Assembly: GCF_001705665.1 (NCBI RefSeq)
Contig: NZ_MDHA01000044.1
Coordinates: 124,001-188,000, forward strand
Direction of reading: 5' to 3'
Origin: Thioclava sp. SK-1
Lineage (GTDB): Bacteria > Pseudomonadota > Alphaproteobacteria > Rhodobacterales > Rhodobacteraceae
Length of the DNA: 64,000 nucleotides
Shown here in pieces: positions 36,001 to 51,000 of the stretch (its first letter is position 1; every line of letters begins with the position of its first letter). The position numbers were made by a program, and so were the translations under genes. A model generated the notes under the pieces. It worked only from the letters and a program-made list of their open reading frames with translations. It had not been told where the DNA came from and made no database searches.

Positions 36001-39000
36001 CACCGCCGCCATGAATTCCTGTAGGGTGGTAATCTGTTCGCGAGCCTCGTGCAGCACCATCCGATAGCTGCCCGGTGTCGCCACGCTGCCCTTCAAAATC
36101 AGGCTATTGCCATCAAGACGGCTGTCTATACCGAAGGTGCCTACTGCGGTCTCGACCCCGGCAACCGTTTGATACAGCGTAATTTCACGATCTTCGGTCA
36201 GCGCATCCGTGAACCCGCCCAGCGGATTCAGCAAGATCGTCGCATCCGTGCCGTCAATCTGGCCCGCCTGCACCGTCACCGCAGCAACGGTGAACAAATC
36301 CACGCGCGGTTTGTCGAAATCGATCTTATTATAGACGTCGCGCTCAAACCCCTCGCCAAAGGCCAGAACCTGATCCAGCCCAGTGTCCAGGAATGGCAGG
36401 CTATTGGCGAATAGCTCACTGTCTTGGACGGATTGCAGCGTATCCAGAAAATCCGGGAACATCAAAATCAGGTCAACCACAGACAGGCTGCTAAAGTCGC
36501 CAATCGCGTCAAAATCCTGCGCGGCCCATGTCACATCGCCCGACAGCGGGCTACCCGAAGCGATCAGCCGCGGCGTCGCACTTGCTGCCAGATCCAACGC
36601 GCCAAGCTGCGCATAGATCGGCAGATCCAGTTCAAGCAGGTCACGGGTTTGCACCACAGTCAACCCGGTGTTGCCCTGGCGCAACTGCCCTGCCAGTTCA
36701 AAGCGCAACCGGCCTGTTTCGCGCGCCGCATCGCCCACGCTGACCGCAAGCGGGCCAAGGGCTGCAGTGATGTCGATATCTTCGACACTGGCGCGCGCAT
36801 CGAAATCCATCCGGTGCAAGGTGAAGCTGCTGGCGCCCGTGCTCCAGTCTATCGCCAGATCAAAGGCCACATCCAGCGCCACCGAAATATCGGCGCGCAC
36901 CATGCCATCGACAGACAGGCCGTAATCGTCTGCGGCCTCATCAAGGTTCAGCACAGCTTGCGCGCCCAGGCTGAACTGATCCACAAAGCGAAGCATCACG
37001 CCCGAGCTGGTGGTGATCAGCGACAGCGCATCGCTGGCAACGCCAATTTCGGGCAGCCAGTTGTCTTGCAGATAGGTCAGCAAACCCCGCAGGCTGGGCT
37101 GGGCCCCGGCGCCATAATCGGGCGCGGCAAGCGTGGCGAAATCCCCATCCGTATTGCCCAGATAGCGCTGCACATAATCGCCAATGGCAAGAACACGATC
37201 CGCGCCTGTGATCTCGGTCAAGGAGGCGCCGATGATCGGAAGATCCACCGCCAGCGGGTTGGTGTTGATATTGGTGCCGCTTGCGTCATAGTCGGGCGAA
37301 ATATCGGCTTTCAGATCACTTAGCGTGACTGAGACGCCATCCACCGCATCATATAAAACATCCGTAATCAGCGCATCCAGTGCGCCGAATTCAATCTTGG
37401 GCGGACGGGCACTGGCATCGAACTGCATCGCGATTACCGCGCCAGAGCTAAGCTGTGTGCTGCGATCAATCGCCAGCCCCAACGTATTGCCCGAAATCGC
37501 GATCTGTCCCTGCATGTCGATGACAGGCGTATCAATCACTGCCGTGGCAGAACCTGACAGCGCGATCCCGCCAACGCCCTGCGCTGTGGTCCCGATCAAC
37601 GCAAACAGCTGCCCGTTTTGCAGCCCGGCAGATCCGACGCCAGAAACCTCAAATCCGGCCGACAGATCGTCGATGCCCATCATCAACATCGCGCGGTCGT
37701 TCTGGCGCACCTGTTCAATCGCAAAGCTGCCGGTCACGGTTGCCATGCCCAGCACGTCCAGATCAGCTGTGCCGCTGAGGCGTAGCGCATTATCCGTGCC
37801 AAAGGCCGCCGCCAATGTGCCGTCAAGTGTCACGCCCTCAACACCCGTCAGGCTGGCACGCCCTGATACCGCACCTTCGCGCGTTCCATCGTCATTCAAG
37901 ATCAAATCGCCCGACACTTGCGACAATGTCAGCGCCACATCCCCCAGACGCAGCGCCAGCTGCGCGTCACTGGCCGATACAACCCAGCGATCTTGCGCCT
38001 CTTGCCGCAGCACGGTGAACTGACCGCCCAGATAGGCATCGCCCAAACGCAACTGCGCATCCGCCGTGATCGCGAATGTCTGATCGTGATACCCTAGGGT
38101 AATCGGGGCCGCAGCCCCGGTTTCCACTGGCAAGCCAAGCGCATCATCGGACCAATCGATCACCGCGCCACCACTGCCAGTCAGCTGCTGATTGACCGAT
38201 AGCACGGCATTTTCCACCCCGGCTAGCGCATAGCCCGCCACCATCGCATCGCTTAGCTGAGCGCTTGCAGTCAACCAATGCCGCGGGGCCGTCGCGCCCA
38301 CTTCGGTAGAGATCGCGGCCAAAAGGTCCAGCTGATTGAAACGTGCCCCGGCCGCACCTGCCCCAACCGCACCCGCGATTCCGGCCCCGCCAATAATCAG
38401 CTGATCCACAGTGACATCGGCACCGGTGTCCAGCACAACCGTTTGCGCATCGCGCAGCTCAATGAACAGCGCGCCTTCGGCCTGTAACACGCCGCCGACA
38501 TCCACCGACATCTCACCGCGCAGGCGGGTTTCGCCGTCAATCAAGGCCACATCATAGAGCCCATCGGGCGTGGCAACGGATTCCGTAAGATCACTGCCCC
38601 ACCGGTTCAGCGTGACTTCCAGACGATCAGCAGAAATCGCCACCGCCCCGCCGGCATCAAAGGCCACATCGCCCTGCGCCTGCACCGCATAGACACTGCC
38701 GATGCCCTGCTGATCGCGCAACAAGACTGCACCGGTGCCATTGCTTAATGTCGCAGACATCCCGCCGGCGGTAAGCGCACCAGCCACATCGACCAACCCG
38801 ATACGCACATCGGTTGTGTCCAGCCCATTGACCGTGTGATACGCGATCGACATCGCCAGGCCACCCGAAATGGTGCCAAGCCCATCAATCGTCAATGCAC
38901 CGTTATCAACGATCAGCTGCCGCTGATTAGCGCCATCCGCAAAGATCACATTCTGCGTGATCCCATTCAGCCCTGCTGGCACATCTCGGTCAATCGCCTG

Positions 39001-42000
39001 ACCCAACGTGTTGATTGCGACTGTGCCGCTGGCGCGCAATTGCACCGCATCACCAAACCCTTGTAGGGCCACATCACCGGTGGCGCGTAATGCATAGCCT
39101 GTGCTTTGCGCCCCGCCCATAATCACCAGGCCAAGCGCAGCCTCGGACAGCTGTGCGCCGGCTTGCGCGCCGCCAATTGTGCCGCTGACATCGCTGGCCC
39201 CGATCAACAAATAGTCGGGGACCAGCGGCGTTGCGCGTGACAGTCCGGCGACAACCGCTGCCAGATCCGTGCCAGCCAGACTACCTTTTCCCACCAACTG
39301 ATAGACACCAGCCTGTGCCGTGCCATGCACAGCCACCGTACCCGCACCAAAGACCAGATCCCCGTCATCGTCGCGCAGCTGATCCAGCCCCTGCATCAGC
39401 GCAGCGCGCAGGTCGGCGCCGGACAGATCGGTCAGATCAATCTCATCTTGCCAATCGGATTGGCCAACACCGCGCAGCATGACTGCATCGGCCAGACCAT
39501 CGGGCAGACGCAGATCAAGCTGCTGCACATTTGCAATGCTTAGCTTGGCAATCGCGCTGTGAGCCAGCGCATTGATAAAGCTTACGTCAAAGCTGCCCGG
39601 CTGTGCGCCCGCCTGAACGACGACATTACCCTTACCAATCGCAGACAGCCCTTCCAGCGCAGATTGCAACTGCGCTTCGCTTGCATTCGGGCCAAGCGGC
39701 GCTGTCACCGACGCACCAAAGGCCAGCGCGAAGACATCATCTGTCAGCACAATGCGCTGCACCTCGGATGTAGTGGTGCCCGCTGCGATCTGCGTCAGGC
39801 TTGCGGCCGGCGCGCGCTCTAATGCGGTGATCGTCGCGCTGATCACCGGGATATCTCGGCCCATCGCGGTGCCCGAAAACGCAACCTGCCACTGCGCGCC
39901 CCCTGCAGCCGTAATATGCGATGTCACGTCCACATCGCCGCCGCGATCGCCATAGATCGTCCCACCAGTGGTGCGCGCTGTGCGGATGGCCTCCTCTACT
40001 GCCATAACCGAAGCATCAAAGCCGATTTGCGTTGTCGTGAAGCGCTGATCGAACACATCGAAGGCCAGGGTAAAACCACCTTGAACAGCGGCGGCAGGCA
40101 GATCGATCGCCTGCACTGTCGGTCGTTGTTGTGCCTGCGGGCTGATCTGGCTTAGGTCTGCGGTGACGCGGATCACGCCCTCCATCACCGTGCCATTGCT
40201 GGCGGTGGTCAGGGCCGTCACGCCCAGGCTGGCCCGTGCCATTCCTTGTGCAAAGGTCACGCGATAGCGCTGTGATGTTACCCCGCCGGACGTGGTATCA
40301 AATGTCACCGAGGCGGCGCCACGGCCTAACACCGCGTCCAGCGCCTCTTGGATCGCGACGCTTTGACGATTTTTATCCGAAATATAGCGGATCGCCTGCG
40401 TGCTGCCCGTAGCCCCCAGATCCAGCGTGAATTTCGCCCCTGCGACATTGGTGATCGACACCGGTTTCAGCAGCAACGCATATTCCGCGACAGAGCCCGC
40501 GCGCGCACGCTGCACCAAGCTGGTGCTTCCCCACTGTGTGCTTTGCGCCGGATCGACCGGCGCCACCATGGTCAACCCTGACAAATCACGCCCGTTCAAC
40601 GTGCCGATCAGATCAAAGATAAACCCATCCGCCCGGCTGCCGCTGACTGCGACAGTATCGGCACCCAGTATCGTTTCCAAAGCCGTGTCAAACCGCGCCA
40701 GCATCTGCGTATCATCATAGGCAGTGCCCGTCGCAGAAAGGGTTGATACCTCAATTGTCTGCGCGCCAAAGCCAAAGCGATAGGCGCCTTCGCGGAAGCG
40801 CATCGTGCCATCCGCCGCCAGATCCGAGGCGCGCAGGACATAGCGGCTTGCCGTCATCTCACCGCCTGTGATCACGCGCGTCACCGTGCCCGCACCATGC
40901 GCGGTGGATTTGGAAATTGTGATCGCGCCCTGGATCTGTGTCCCGCCCTGTTTGGTGATGGCAAATTGCCCCGAGACCGCGGCGAACCCATCCACGCCAA
41001 GATCCACATCTCCGGCCAATTGCATATTGCCCGCAGCATCAAACCGCGCGGCCATCGTGCCCGCCAAAGTCAGACCGTCTACGCCCGTCAACTGCGCCGT
41101 GCCGCTGACCTGACCGGCCCGCGTGCCGTCAGCCGCAATCGTCAATTGGCCCGCACCGTTTTCTACCGACACTGTCGCGCCATTGGCCGACAGGCCTGCG
41201 CTGACGTTTTGCGCCGTGATTTGCCATGACTGGGCAGCGCCTTGCCCTGACAATTGCAGGCCAAACTGTCCCGCAAGCCGCGCAGAACCAAAGACCAATG
41301 CCCCGCTTACCTCCAGCGCCAACTGCGCCGCACCCGCATCCAGCACCAGCGCCTGCGTATCGCTGATCATCAGCTGCGTGCTGCCGGTGTTGTCGGCGCC
41401 ATTCCAATCAATCGCCACGCCCGAAACCGCGCCAATCTGCCCGTCGATCAGTTCTTGGTTGATCCGCAACGCCGCGCTGTCAATGTCGATCTCGACACCC
41501 GCGTTCAGCCCCGCATGGCCTACATCCGCCTGCACCGTCAGCCAGCGCCGCGCTACTTGGCCCGGGTTAACCTGCTGCGTCGACAGCACAACGGCCAGAT
41601 CAGTCTGATCCAGCAGCGCGCCAATCGTGTCCGAGCCAAGCTGCGCCGACACATCCGCGCCCGCGATGATCAGCTGATCCACTGACACCTGCGTGCCATC
41701 GGTCAGTAGCACTGTCTGATCGGGGCGGCTGGTCAGTGCCATCTGCCCGCTTAGGCGCAGACCGTCTGCGACCGCAACGGTCATATCGCCGCGCAACCGG
41801 GTTTCATTATCAGCCAGATCCAAGGCATAGCTGCCCGTGGCCGTCGCCACATCAGCGGCGATATCACTGCCCCAGCGGTTCTGCGTGATCAGCAAATCCT
41901 GCGCCTGCACTGTCACACCGGGCAGGCCGATCAAGGCCACGTCCCCTTGGGCGGCAAATGCATATTGGCTGCGGGTCACACCATCTGTGGTGGTCGCTTG

Positions 42001-45000
42001 CAAGATCACCGCGCCCGCGCCATTGCGAAGCTGCGCGCCCACGCCACCCGGCGTCAAGGTGCCGCTGGCAGCGGAAATTCCGACCTCAAGTGTTTGAACC
42101 GTGCCCGTTGTGTTGGTCTGCGTCGTCGAGATCACCTTCAGATCGCCCGACACGCGGCCCAGCCCCGCCACGATGATCTGCCCCTGTGTGATCGTGACAT
42201 CTTGCCGCGCTACGCCATTGGCGAATATCACCCGGCGCGCGCTATCGTCCAAGCCTGTGCGCACGGTTTGATCCACCGCCGCGCCCATCGCGTTGATCGA
42301 CAGATGGGCCTGTGCGCTTAGGCTCAGATCACCGTCGAAACCGTAAAGCTGGGCTTGGCCTTCGGCCATCAGGGCAAAACCCGGCTGTGCGCCGTTTTGC
42401 GCAATGATCAGGCCAAAACCTGCCTGTTGCAAGCGTAGCCCAGCGGCGTCCGACCCGACCGCAATCGCCACATCCGAGGCACCGATTTTCAGCACCCGCG
42501 CGGGCAGATCGACAGCGCGCGACACAGCGATTTGCAGATCCGGCAGCGCCTGCCCGGCCAACGCGCCTTGGGTTTTGACAAAGATCTGGCCGGGGTGATC
42601 AGGATCGGCCAGCAATGTCACCGCGCCCAGCCCAACACCGGGCATCAGGCTGATGGCGCGCGTCAGCTCTGGCAAAGCGGCCGCGATCCGCACCGCATCC
42701 GTGGCACCATCAGGCAGCGTGATCTCACGTGTCCAATCGGGTTGGCCAGCCATACGCAGTGCCACTACATCGGCCAGGGCCGCATCGCTGGGTAAAATCA
42801 GATCCAGCACGGCCACCGGAACCACCTGAATCAGCGGGACCGTCTGGCCCGCGAACTCACCGGTGAAGGCAATATCAAACCCGCCCGTCACCGCCGAAAC
42901 CGACAGATCCGCTGTTGTCAGACCACCAAGGCCAATCAGGGCCGATTGCAGTTCTGCTGCATCAAGCCCTGCCAGCGGCAGCACATCGGAATAGTCCCCA
43001 CCAAAGCCCAGCTGCACCGCGCCGCTGCCAGACAGTTCGATCCGCTGCACGGCGTCCGTGCGCCGACCAACCGCCAGCTGCTCCAGCGTGGCCTGGGGCG
43101 GTTGATCGGGCGTAAGCTGTGCGCGTAACAGGCTGACATCCTGGCCGATGGCGGCACCATCAAAATTGATCACCCATTGATCGGCATCGCCATCAAAAGC
43201 CACTGCGACCTGCGCGCCAGTCTGCGCAAAAGACTGGCCATCGGGGCGCTGCGCTGCCATCAAGGCTGCCTGCAACGCCGCACCATTGCCATTGAATGTC
43301 GCCAAAGACAGCGCCGCACTGCGATAGGTTCCGCCGGCCTGCGCCAACGGATCAGCAATCGCGCTAAAGCTGGCAGTAGGGGCCGCATCTACACCGGTCA
43401 CACGTTCCAATGCGGCAATCGGCTTGCCCACAGTCTCACCGCCAAAGATGATCTGCCACATTGCACCATCTTGCGCGGTAACAGAAACCGTCGCGCCGTT
43501 ATCATCAAAACGTTGTCCAGCAGAAGTGGTTGCGGACAAGATTGCTGTGCGCAGCACAACCGCGCTGGCATGCAGATCAATCGTGCCGGTGCTGTAATCA
43601 TGCCCATCATAGGCAAAGTGCAGGCGATAACTGCCCTCGGCCTGCGCGGGGAAGCGCGTCAGACTGTGCACTGCGCCGGTGGTCGGGGCGCTGTCGCCCG
43701 TCGCGCTTAGCGCATAGGAAATATCACTGCTGACACCGATGTTTTGTGCACTTAGCGCGCCAAGCTGCAAGGCGCGCTGCGCCGCATCGCCCAGGAATGT
43801 GATGGTGTATACCTGCGCCGAGCCTGGGCTTTCCAGCGCCTGCACCCGCAGCAAAGCGGACGCGGTCTGAGCCAAAACCGAACCGCTGCTGTAAACCGAT
43901 GTCCGCGAGGGACCAACATCAAGCAATGTGGCAAGCGCATCAAAAATATGGCGCGTCTGGCTGGTCTGAATGCTGGACAGCGTGACATCTGCGAATTTTG
44001 CTGAATTCGCAAAGCGCAGCTGAACACCGTCAGACGCTCGCGTGGCACCGTTTGGCACCGAAATTTGCAGGCTGTAGCCCGTGCTGGCCGTACCCGCGAC
44101 CGCCTGTGCCAAAACCGTGCTGTAATCAATACCCGACAGATCCGCGCCTGGATCGGCAGGCGGGGTCATCATCGGCACAGACGACAAAGGCACACCGGCC
44201 ATATCGCCAATCAGCTCAATCACATACCCTGCCGCGCGGCTGCCAGTCACGGACACGCTATCTTGACCAAACAGCCCTTCAAACGCGGCAGTCAGGGCCT
44301 GCGCCACAGCGATATCGGTTTTTGCAAGCCCGCGTGAATTCAGCGTCTGCGCGGTGACTGTCTTGCCATTATAGACAAAGCTATAGGCCCCTTCACGGAA
44401 CTGTCCTGCACCGTCGCTGGCATCCAGCCGCATCCGCGTGTTAACCGACACATCAAAATCAAAGGCAAAGCTGATCTCACCCGATGGTGACTGCGGCACC
44501 AAAGGCACCACCTGCTGCGACCCCGTGGTCGGGGTGGAGGGTGTCATGATCTGCGCAATGACCTCGGGTGTCGCGGTCTGCGGCGTAATCAGGGTCAAGC
44601 CGGTAATCGCCGCACCCGCTTGCGCCCCCTCAAGCACAATATCAAAGCCGGTCAGTGCCGTACCGCTGACCGTAGCCGTATCGAACCCAAACAGCGTTTG
44701 CAGCCCCTGCGTCAGCTTTTCACGCCACTCGGCATCGCTGTCGCCGGCGTCGAACCGGAGATCTGCAACCGCACCGTTATACCCAAACTGATAATTGCCA
44801 AGCCGAAGCCGCGCCCCATCCGACACAGTCAGCGCGAAACGGCTGCTTTCAGCAATCGCGCCCTGCATCTGTTCGTGCACAGTTCCGCTGGATTGTTCTG
44901 TAAAATCAATAACTTCTCGCGTCAGATCAACAGGGGCCGCACCAGACGTTTCCACCGCGACCTGCCCGCTGATCGTGGCGTAGCCGTCCACATCGACATC

Positions 45001-48000
45001 CACCGCCCCGGCGAAAATCAACGCGCCTGTGCTGTCAAAGGCGGTTTCAAATGTCCCGCTCAGCGCCAGACCATCTACGCCGGTCAGGCTGGCCGATCCG
45101 CGCAAACTGCCGCTGCGCTCGGTTAGGCCATAGGTGCCCGTGGTGGTATTTTTACCCAACCACAGCTCACCCCTGCCATTGGTCAACGTCGCACGCGCGC
45201 CCCCGACACCAAAGCCCACGTCCACATCCGTGGCCACAATATGCCACGCCCGCTGCCCAGAGCTGTTTTCATCAAGACGCAGCGCAAAATCACCCCGCAG
45301 CAGCGCATCGCCCATCCGCAATGCACCATCGACGCTGATCTCCAGCGCACGCGCGCCCATCTCCACCGCAAGGCTGTCTTGCGCCGTCAGCGCGATCTGC
45401 AACTGTTCTGTATCGCTTGCTCCGTTCCAATCAATCACCGGCTCGGTGCCGCCAATCACCACGCCACCGGCAATGATCTGGCTGTTGATACGCAGCGCCG
45501 CCTGATTTATCTGGGCCAGATCATAGCCATTGATCTGCGCGGCATGCAGATCGGATTGTGTGGTGATCCAACGTCGCCCTGCGCCGCCACGTTCGGTGCT
45601 GATGATCAGGGCAATATCCAGGTCGTCGATCTGCGCACCCGCCCCGTCCGCACCGATCTGGGCTGCGACCCCCACACCGCCAAGGATCATCTGATCCACC
45701 GTCACGGTCGTGCCATCACTCAAAAGCACTTGCTGCGCATTGCGGCTTTCCAGCAGCATCTGCCCGCCAACCGACATCACCCCCGACACACCGACCTGCA
45801 TCGCACCGGTCAGCCGGGTTTCATCCCTGGCCAAGGACAAGATCACATCGCCTGCGCCCGTGGCGATACGCGCACCATCAATCGCGCGCCCCAAACGGTT
45901 GTACCGAATATCCAACTGATCAGCGGCCAGGCTGACCCCATCAACACCCGTGACACCCACCGATCCGCGCAGCTGCAACGCATAGCCGCTGGTTACCGCG
46001 CCAGAGGCCTGCGTCACCCGCTCCAACAGCACCGCCCCCGAACCACCGTTCAGCGCCGCGCCGACACCACCGGGCGTCAGATTGCCGCTGATATCGTTCA
46101 GCCCGATGCGCAGCACCTGTGTCACCGTGCCTGCTGCATCTATTGTGGTGCTGGGCACCATCGCAAAGCTGCCCGTCACCGCACCCAAACCGTCAACGGT
46201 CAATGTGCCACGCTCGATACGCAGCTCTTGCGTCACTGCATCGGCGTCGAACACCACCGGCACCGAAACCGCGCCGACCATTACCGCTGTATCGACCGTA
46301 TCTTGCAATGTACTGACGCGCACAACCGCGTTGGCCTGCATTGCCAGACCGGCGAACCCATCCAGCCGAGCCTCCCCCTGCGCATGCAGCGCAAAGCCGC
46401 TGCGCCCGGCCGCATTTTGCGCCAAATACAGCCCCAGCTGACCGTTGCGCAGCGCGATATTGCCCAGATCTGCCTGCAAGTCATCCAACGCAATCAGCAG
46501 CTTGCCCTGCGCACCATTGCCCTGTTGCGTGACCTGGAACGCACCGCTTAGGCTGCCAAACCCATCTACCGTCAGTGCGACATCTTGGCCGCTTAGTTTC
46601 AGCTCATCGTCCGCGAATGCTGCGGAAACCGTGCCCGACAGCGCCAAACCATCGATGCCGCTGACCGCGACCGTGCCGCTAAGGCTGCCGCTATTGCCCG
46701 ATTGTGCCAGCCGCAACTGGCCTGCGCCGCCGGTCAGCGCGACGCGTGTACCTGCGGCTGCAAGCGCCAGCTCTGCATCGCTGGCTGTCAGATCCCAAAC
46801 CGGCGTGCCGGCCGCATCTGTGGCCAGCGACAGATCAAACGCCCCCGACAGCCGCGTGGCGCCAAAATCAACGTGACCGCTAAGCGCAATATCAAAACCC
46901 GCCGTATCCGCGACAAGCCGCACTGCGGTCCCTGGTGCCACGGCAATCTCTTGCCCGGACCACTCCAGCACGGCGGCGTTTTGCGCGAATGCACCGCTGG
47001 AGGTCAGCGCCTGGTTCAGCTGCACGCTGGCCGAAGATACCCCCGCGATGGCACTTTGCAACACGTCCAAACCGCCGATATCACCTGCCGCCGTAATCCA
47101 GCGCCGTGAAGGATCGGCCACATCACTGGACACGATCAAGGACAGGTCTGCGCCGCGCAACGTAGCGATCTGCGTGCCGCCCACAGAAGCATTTAACGAC
47201 ACACCAGCGCCGCCCAAAACGGTTTGATCCAATGTCACCGCAGAGCGCGTGCCATCTGCCGCCACAAGAGTTTGCGAGACACCGCGCCGGGCCTCGATGA
47301 ACAGATCGCCCGCCAATGTCAGCCCGCCGACCTGTGCCGTAGCCGTGCCGCTTACACGGGTTTCATTGTCCAGCAACGTAACGCTGTAACTGCCCAGCCC
47401 TGTCGCGACTTTCTGGTCAATCAGCGCCGCACCAAGCCGGTTATATGACACGGTCATATCATCGGCACGCAGCGAAATTCCATCCGCCCCGGTCAGCGAC
47501 ACATCCCCAGACAGCTGCAGCGCATAGCGGCCCACTTCCGTCCCGGTTTTACGCAGCAAAATTGCGCCATTGCCACCGCGTAGATCCGCGCCCAAAGCAC
47601 CCAATGACACGGTGCCTGTCACGCCAGTCAGGCCAATTTGCGTATCCACTGTGGCAACGCCCGCCGCATCAAGCGTTGTGGTATTGGTCACAGCCATTGC
47701 GCCGCTCAGACGACCAACACCGGCCACCGCCACTGTGCCAGAAGTGATCGACAGCTTTTGCACGCGGTCGGGCGTGTCAAAGACGATGGAAACCCCGCCA
47801 ATGCTGTGGTTCACCCGCCGCTCTAATGTGTTCACACGCAGCGCGGCGCTTGCGGTCATCGTCACATCGGCAAAACCGGCCAAAGAGGCCGTACCATTGG
47901 CCACCAACGCATATCCCGCCGTTGTCTGCGACTGCCCGGCGATATACAGGCCCAGATTGGCGCCGTTCAGGGCAAATCCGCCGCCGGCTTCGCCAATCGC

Positions 48001-51000
48001 GCCGCTGACCCCAGTTGCGGCAAGCAAGATCTGCCCCTGTGCCGCGCGTTGGATCGTCACCGCTCCGCTCAGGGCGCCGAAACCGTCCATGATTACTGAC
48101 AGACCAGTTGCCGCAAGCGTGAACGCCCCCGCCCCGTCAAACGCCGCCTCTAGCGTGCCTTCAAACCCAAGGCCACTTACACCTTCAATCACGGCCTCGC
48201 CCGACAGAGTGCCGCTGGTGGGCACGCCCGCACCAAAGGTCAAAGATCCGCTGACACCACTGATCCCGACATAGGCACCACCCGTGCGATAGCCCAAATC
48301 GGCCCCGGTTGCGCGCAGCGTCCAAACATCACTTGCCCCGGTTTGATCCAGTGTTACCGTGAACGCACCGTTTAGCACCGCACCGCCCAGATCAAGCGCG
48401 CCGATCACCGCAATTGTGGCGATGTCTGCGGGGGTGTCCAACGTCAGGCTTTGGAGTTGCGACAGGGTGATCAGCTGCGTATTGGCCGCCCAGTCGATCA
48501 CGGCTGCGCCCGCATCGGCCATGCCGCCGCCCGCATCAACCGCCTTATTCAATCGCAAGACCGCGCTGGAAATATCGCTGACTGGATGGCCCTGCACGGC
48601 CAACGTCCCCAACTGTGCCTGTGTGGTGATCCACGACCGCCCCGCCACCCCGGCTTCAGCCGAATAGACCAGCGCCAGATCCACATCGCCAAGTATGACA
48701 AGCGGATCTGCCGCCGTCCCCCCCGCCAGCAGCTTGGCCTGCACATCGGCCCCACCGATGACCAGCTGATCGACCACAGCCGCGCTGCCATCCGATAGGA
48801 TCACGGTCTGATCTGCGCGGTTTTCAAGGAACAGATCGCCCGCTACCTCAATCACACTATCCAGCCGCGCTACCGCATGGCCGCGCAGGCGGGTTTCGCC
48901 CGCCAGCATCGACAACGCGTAATCCTGGGTCGGGGTGGCCACGCTGAGATCCAGCGCCGCGCCCCAGCGGTTATAAGCAATTGCCAGATCGGTCGCGGTC
49001 AGGCTGATACGGTCCACACCGGACAGGGCGACATCGCCATCGGCCTGAACCGCATATCGGGTGGTTTCATTGCCCGACAGGTCGATTTCATGGCGCAACA
49101 CAATAGCACCGCGCCCTTGTGACACCGACGCCTGCGCGGGACCAAGGCTAAGCATCCCTGCCGCTTGATCAATGCCAATGCGGATATCGGTGATCGTAAC
49201 ACCATTCGCCACGGTTTGGGCGCGCGTGACCACCAAACCACCCCGAAGCGTGCCCAGCCCTTCCACCGTCACCGCGCCGGAGGTGATCGCTAGCTCTTGG
49301 CGCGCGGTGGCCGTGTCAAAGATCAGATCAGTGCTGCTGGATGGCCCCGTCGCAATCACCTGCGACACGGGTGTGCCCATCGCATTGACCCGCAGGCTAC
49401 CGTTTGCCGATAAGGACACCGCGCCAGCACCTGCCAATGTCACCAGGCCGGAGGCTTGCAGAGCGAAGCCTGACGCGCCCGCAGCCCCATCTGCAATCAG
49501 CAGCGCCAGATCGGCATTTTCCAACGCAAAGCTTGCACTCGCACCATCGCCCATCTGCCCCGACACGGCCGTAGCACCGATCATCAACTTAGGGCCTGCG
49601 ACCTGTGGCGCCAAGGTCGTCAGCGCCGACAGGTCAGCCGCCAGCACCCCGGCCAAAGCACCGATATAGCTGATATCAAATGTCAGCGTGTCGGCATCCG
49701 TCAGGTTGACCGAAACGGCATCGGCACTGACCCCGGGCTGCGCACCGATCAACCGTATCAAAACCTGCGCGATCTGCGTGTCATCCAGCCCGTCCAGCGC
49801 CGCCACAGCACCCCATGGCGCCGCACCAAGACGCACTGACACGGTGTCGGGGCGTATGCCGTTCGCGGCCAAAGACAGCCGTTGCACCGGGGACACCACC
49901 AGTGGCGCAATGTCGCGCTGTGCCAACCCTGCACTATAGGTCAGACGGAACTGTCCCGGTTGCGACAATGCTGTGACCGACAGATTGCCCGGCCCGCCGA
50001 TTGCTGGCAGCGCGCCAAGCGCTTCTTGCAGGCTTTGCGCATCCAGATCCGCAGTCTCTAACACCACCGTCGCGCCTGCCGTCCCCTCGACCGATAGGCG
50101 GATACGGTCATGACCAGACAGATCCAGATCGTGCACCTCGGATGTGGTGGACCCCAGAATATCGACGCGCAAACCCGGATCGGGCGTCGCCACAGTGCCG
50201 GTCAGCTGCGCGGTCATCGGCACCACTGTCGCACCGGCACGCGTGGGGCCAAACCCCACCGTCCATATGCCGGTGTCGGACTGAACCGATACGCTGGCGC
50301 CTGTGGCCCCAAACCGGGCATTGTCGCCATCCACCGCGGCCAAAAGCGCGGCGTGCACCTGCTGCGCCGTGGCCGTCAGTGCCAGTGGCTGGGTCACATA
50401 GCCCGTGCCATCGACCACCAGACGCAATGTCACCCGGTCGCTGCTGATCCCGGCGGGCAGATGCACCGCTTGCACTGTCCCTGAGGCCCCGGCACCGTCG
50501 CGCGTCATCGTGACGGTCACACCCGCCGTATCAGAGCGCAGATCTGGCACCGCACGTTGGCCCAAAGCGCCGGTGAATGTCACCTGAAACGTAGCATCAG
50601 CCAGCGACGTCCCAGCGATATGCAAAACCTCAAACCGGCCCGGGCCATGCGCCGCAGCTAAAGCCTGCGCAATATAATCTGCTTGCAGTTGCAAAGCCGG
50701 TGCTGCACGCCCGATCTGCGTTGTCTGAACGGTAACCGAAATCGCATCGCTAGAGGCAAACCCCTGCAATGTAGCGATATCTTGCCCCGATAACGCGCCA
50801 GAAAATGCCACCGCAAAGGCATTATCTTGCGCGTTATAGCTGACCGACACTGTGCCTGCGCCCATCAGATCATTCAGCGCGCGATCTATCGCGCCCGCCT
50901 GTGCCACCATATCATCTTGCAGCCGGATTTTCGCGCTGCGCTCTGTGCCATTGCCAAACCAGATCTGGCCTGATTGCCCGCTTGCAGCATGCAACGTGAT

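Larger units (their letters stand above)
31450..37370 (-). other. Non-repetitive central zone of the giant protein
   Basis: About 1,970 residues after the unit array show little repetition and a richer amino-acid mix (Phe, Tyr, Lys, Asn). A motif of the type P-(I/V)-(I/V)-G-x-(S/K)-L recurs: 'DLPIIGASLTEI', 'VMPVVGRSLQDVF' and 'DIPVIGDKLASAG', each followed by an amphipathic helix-like segment. The zone also holds an OmpA-like stretch and an EF-hand-like loop. I do not recognise an enzyme domain here. It may be a folded core flanked by the two repetitive arms. Confidence 0.6.
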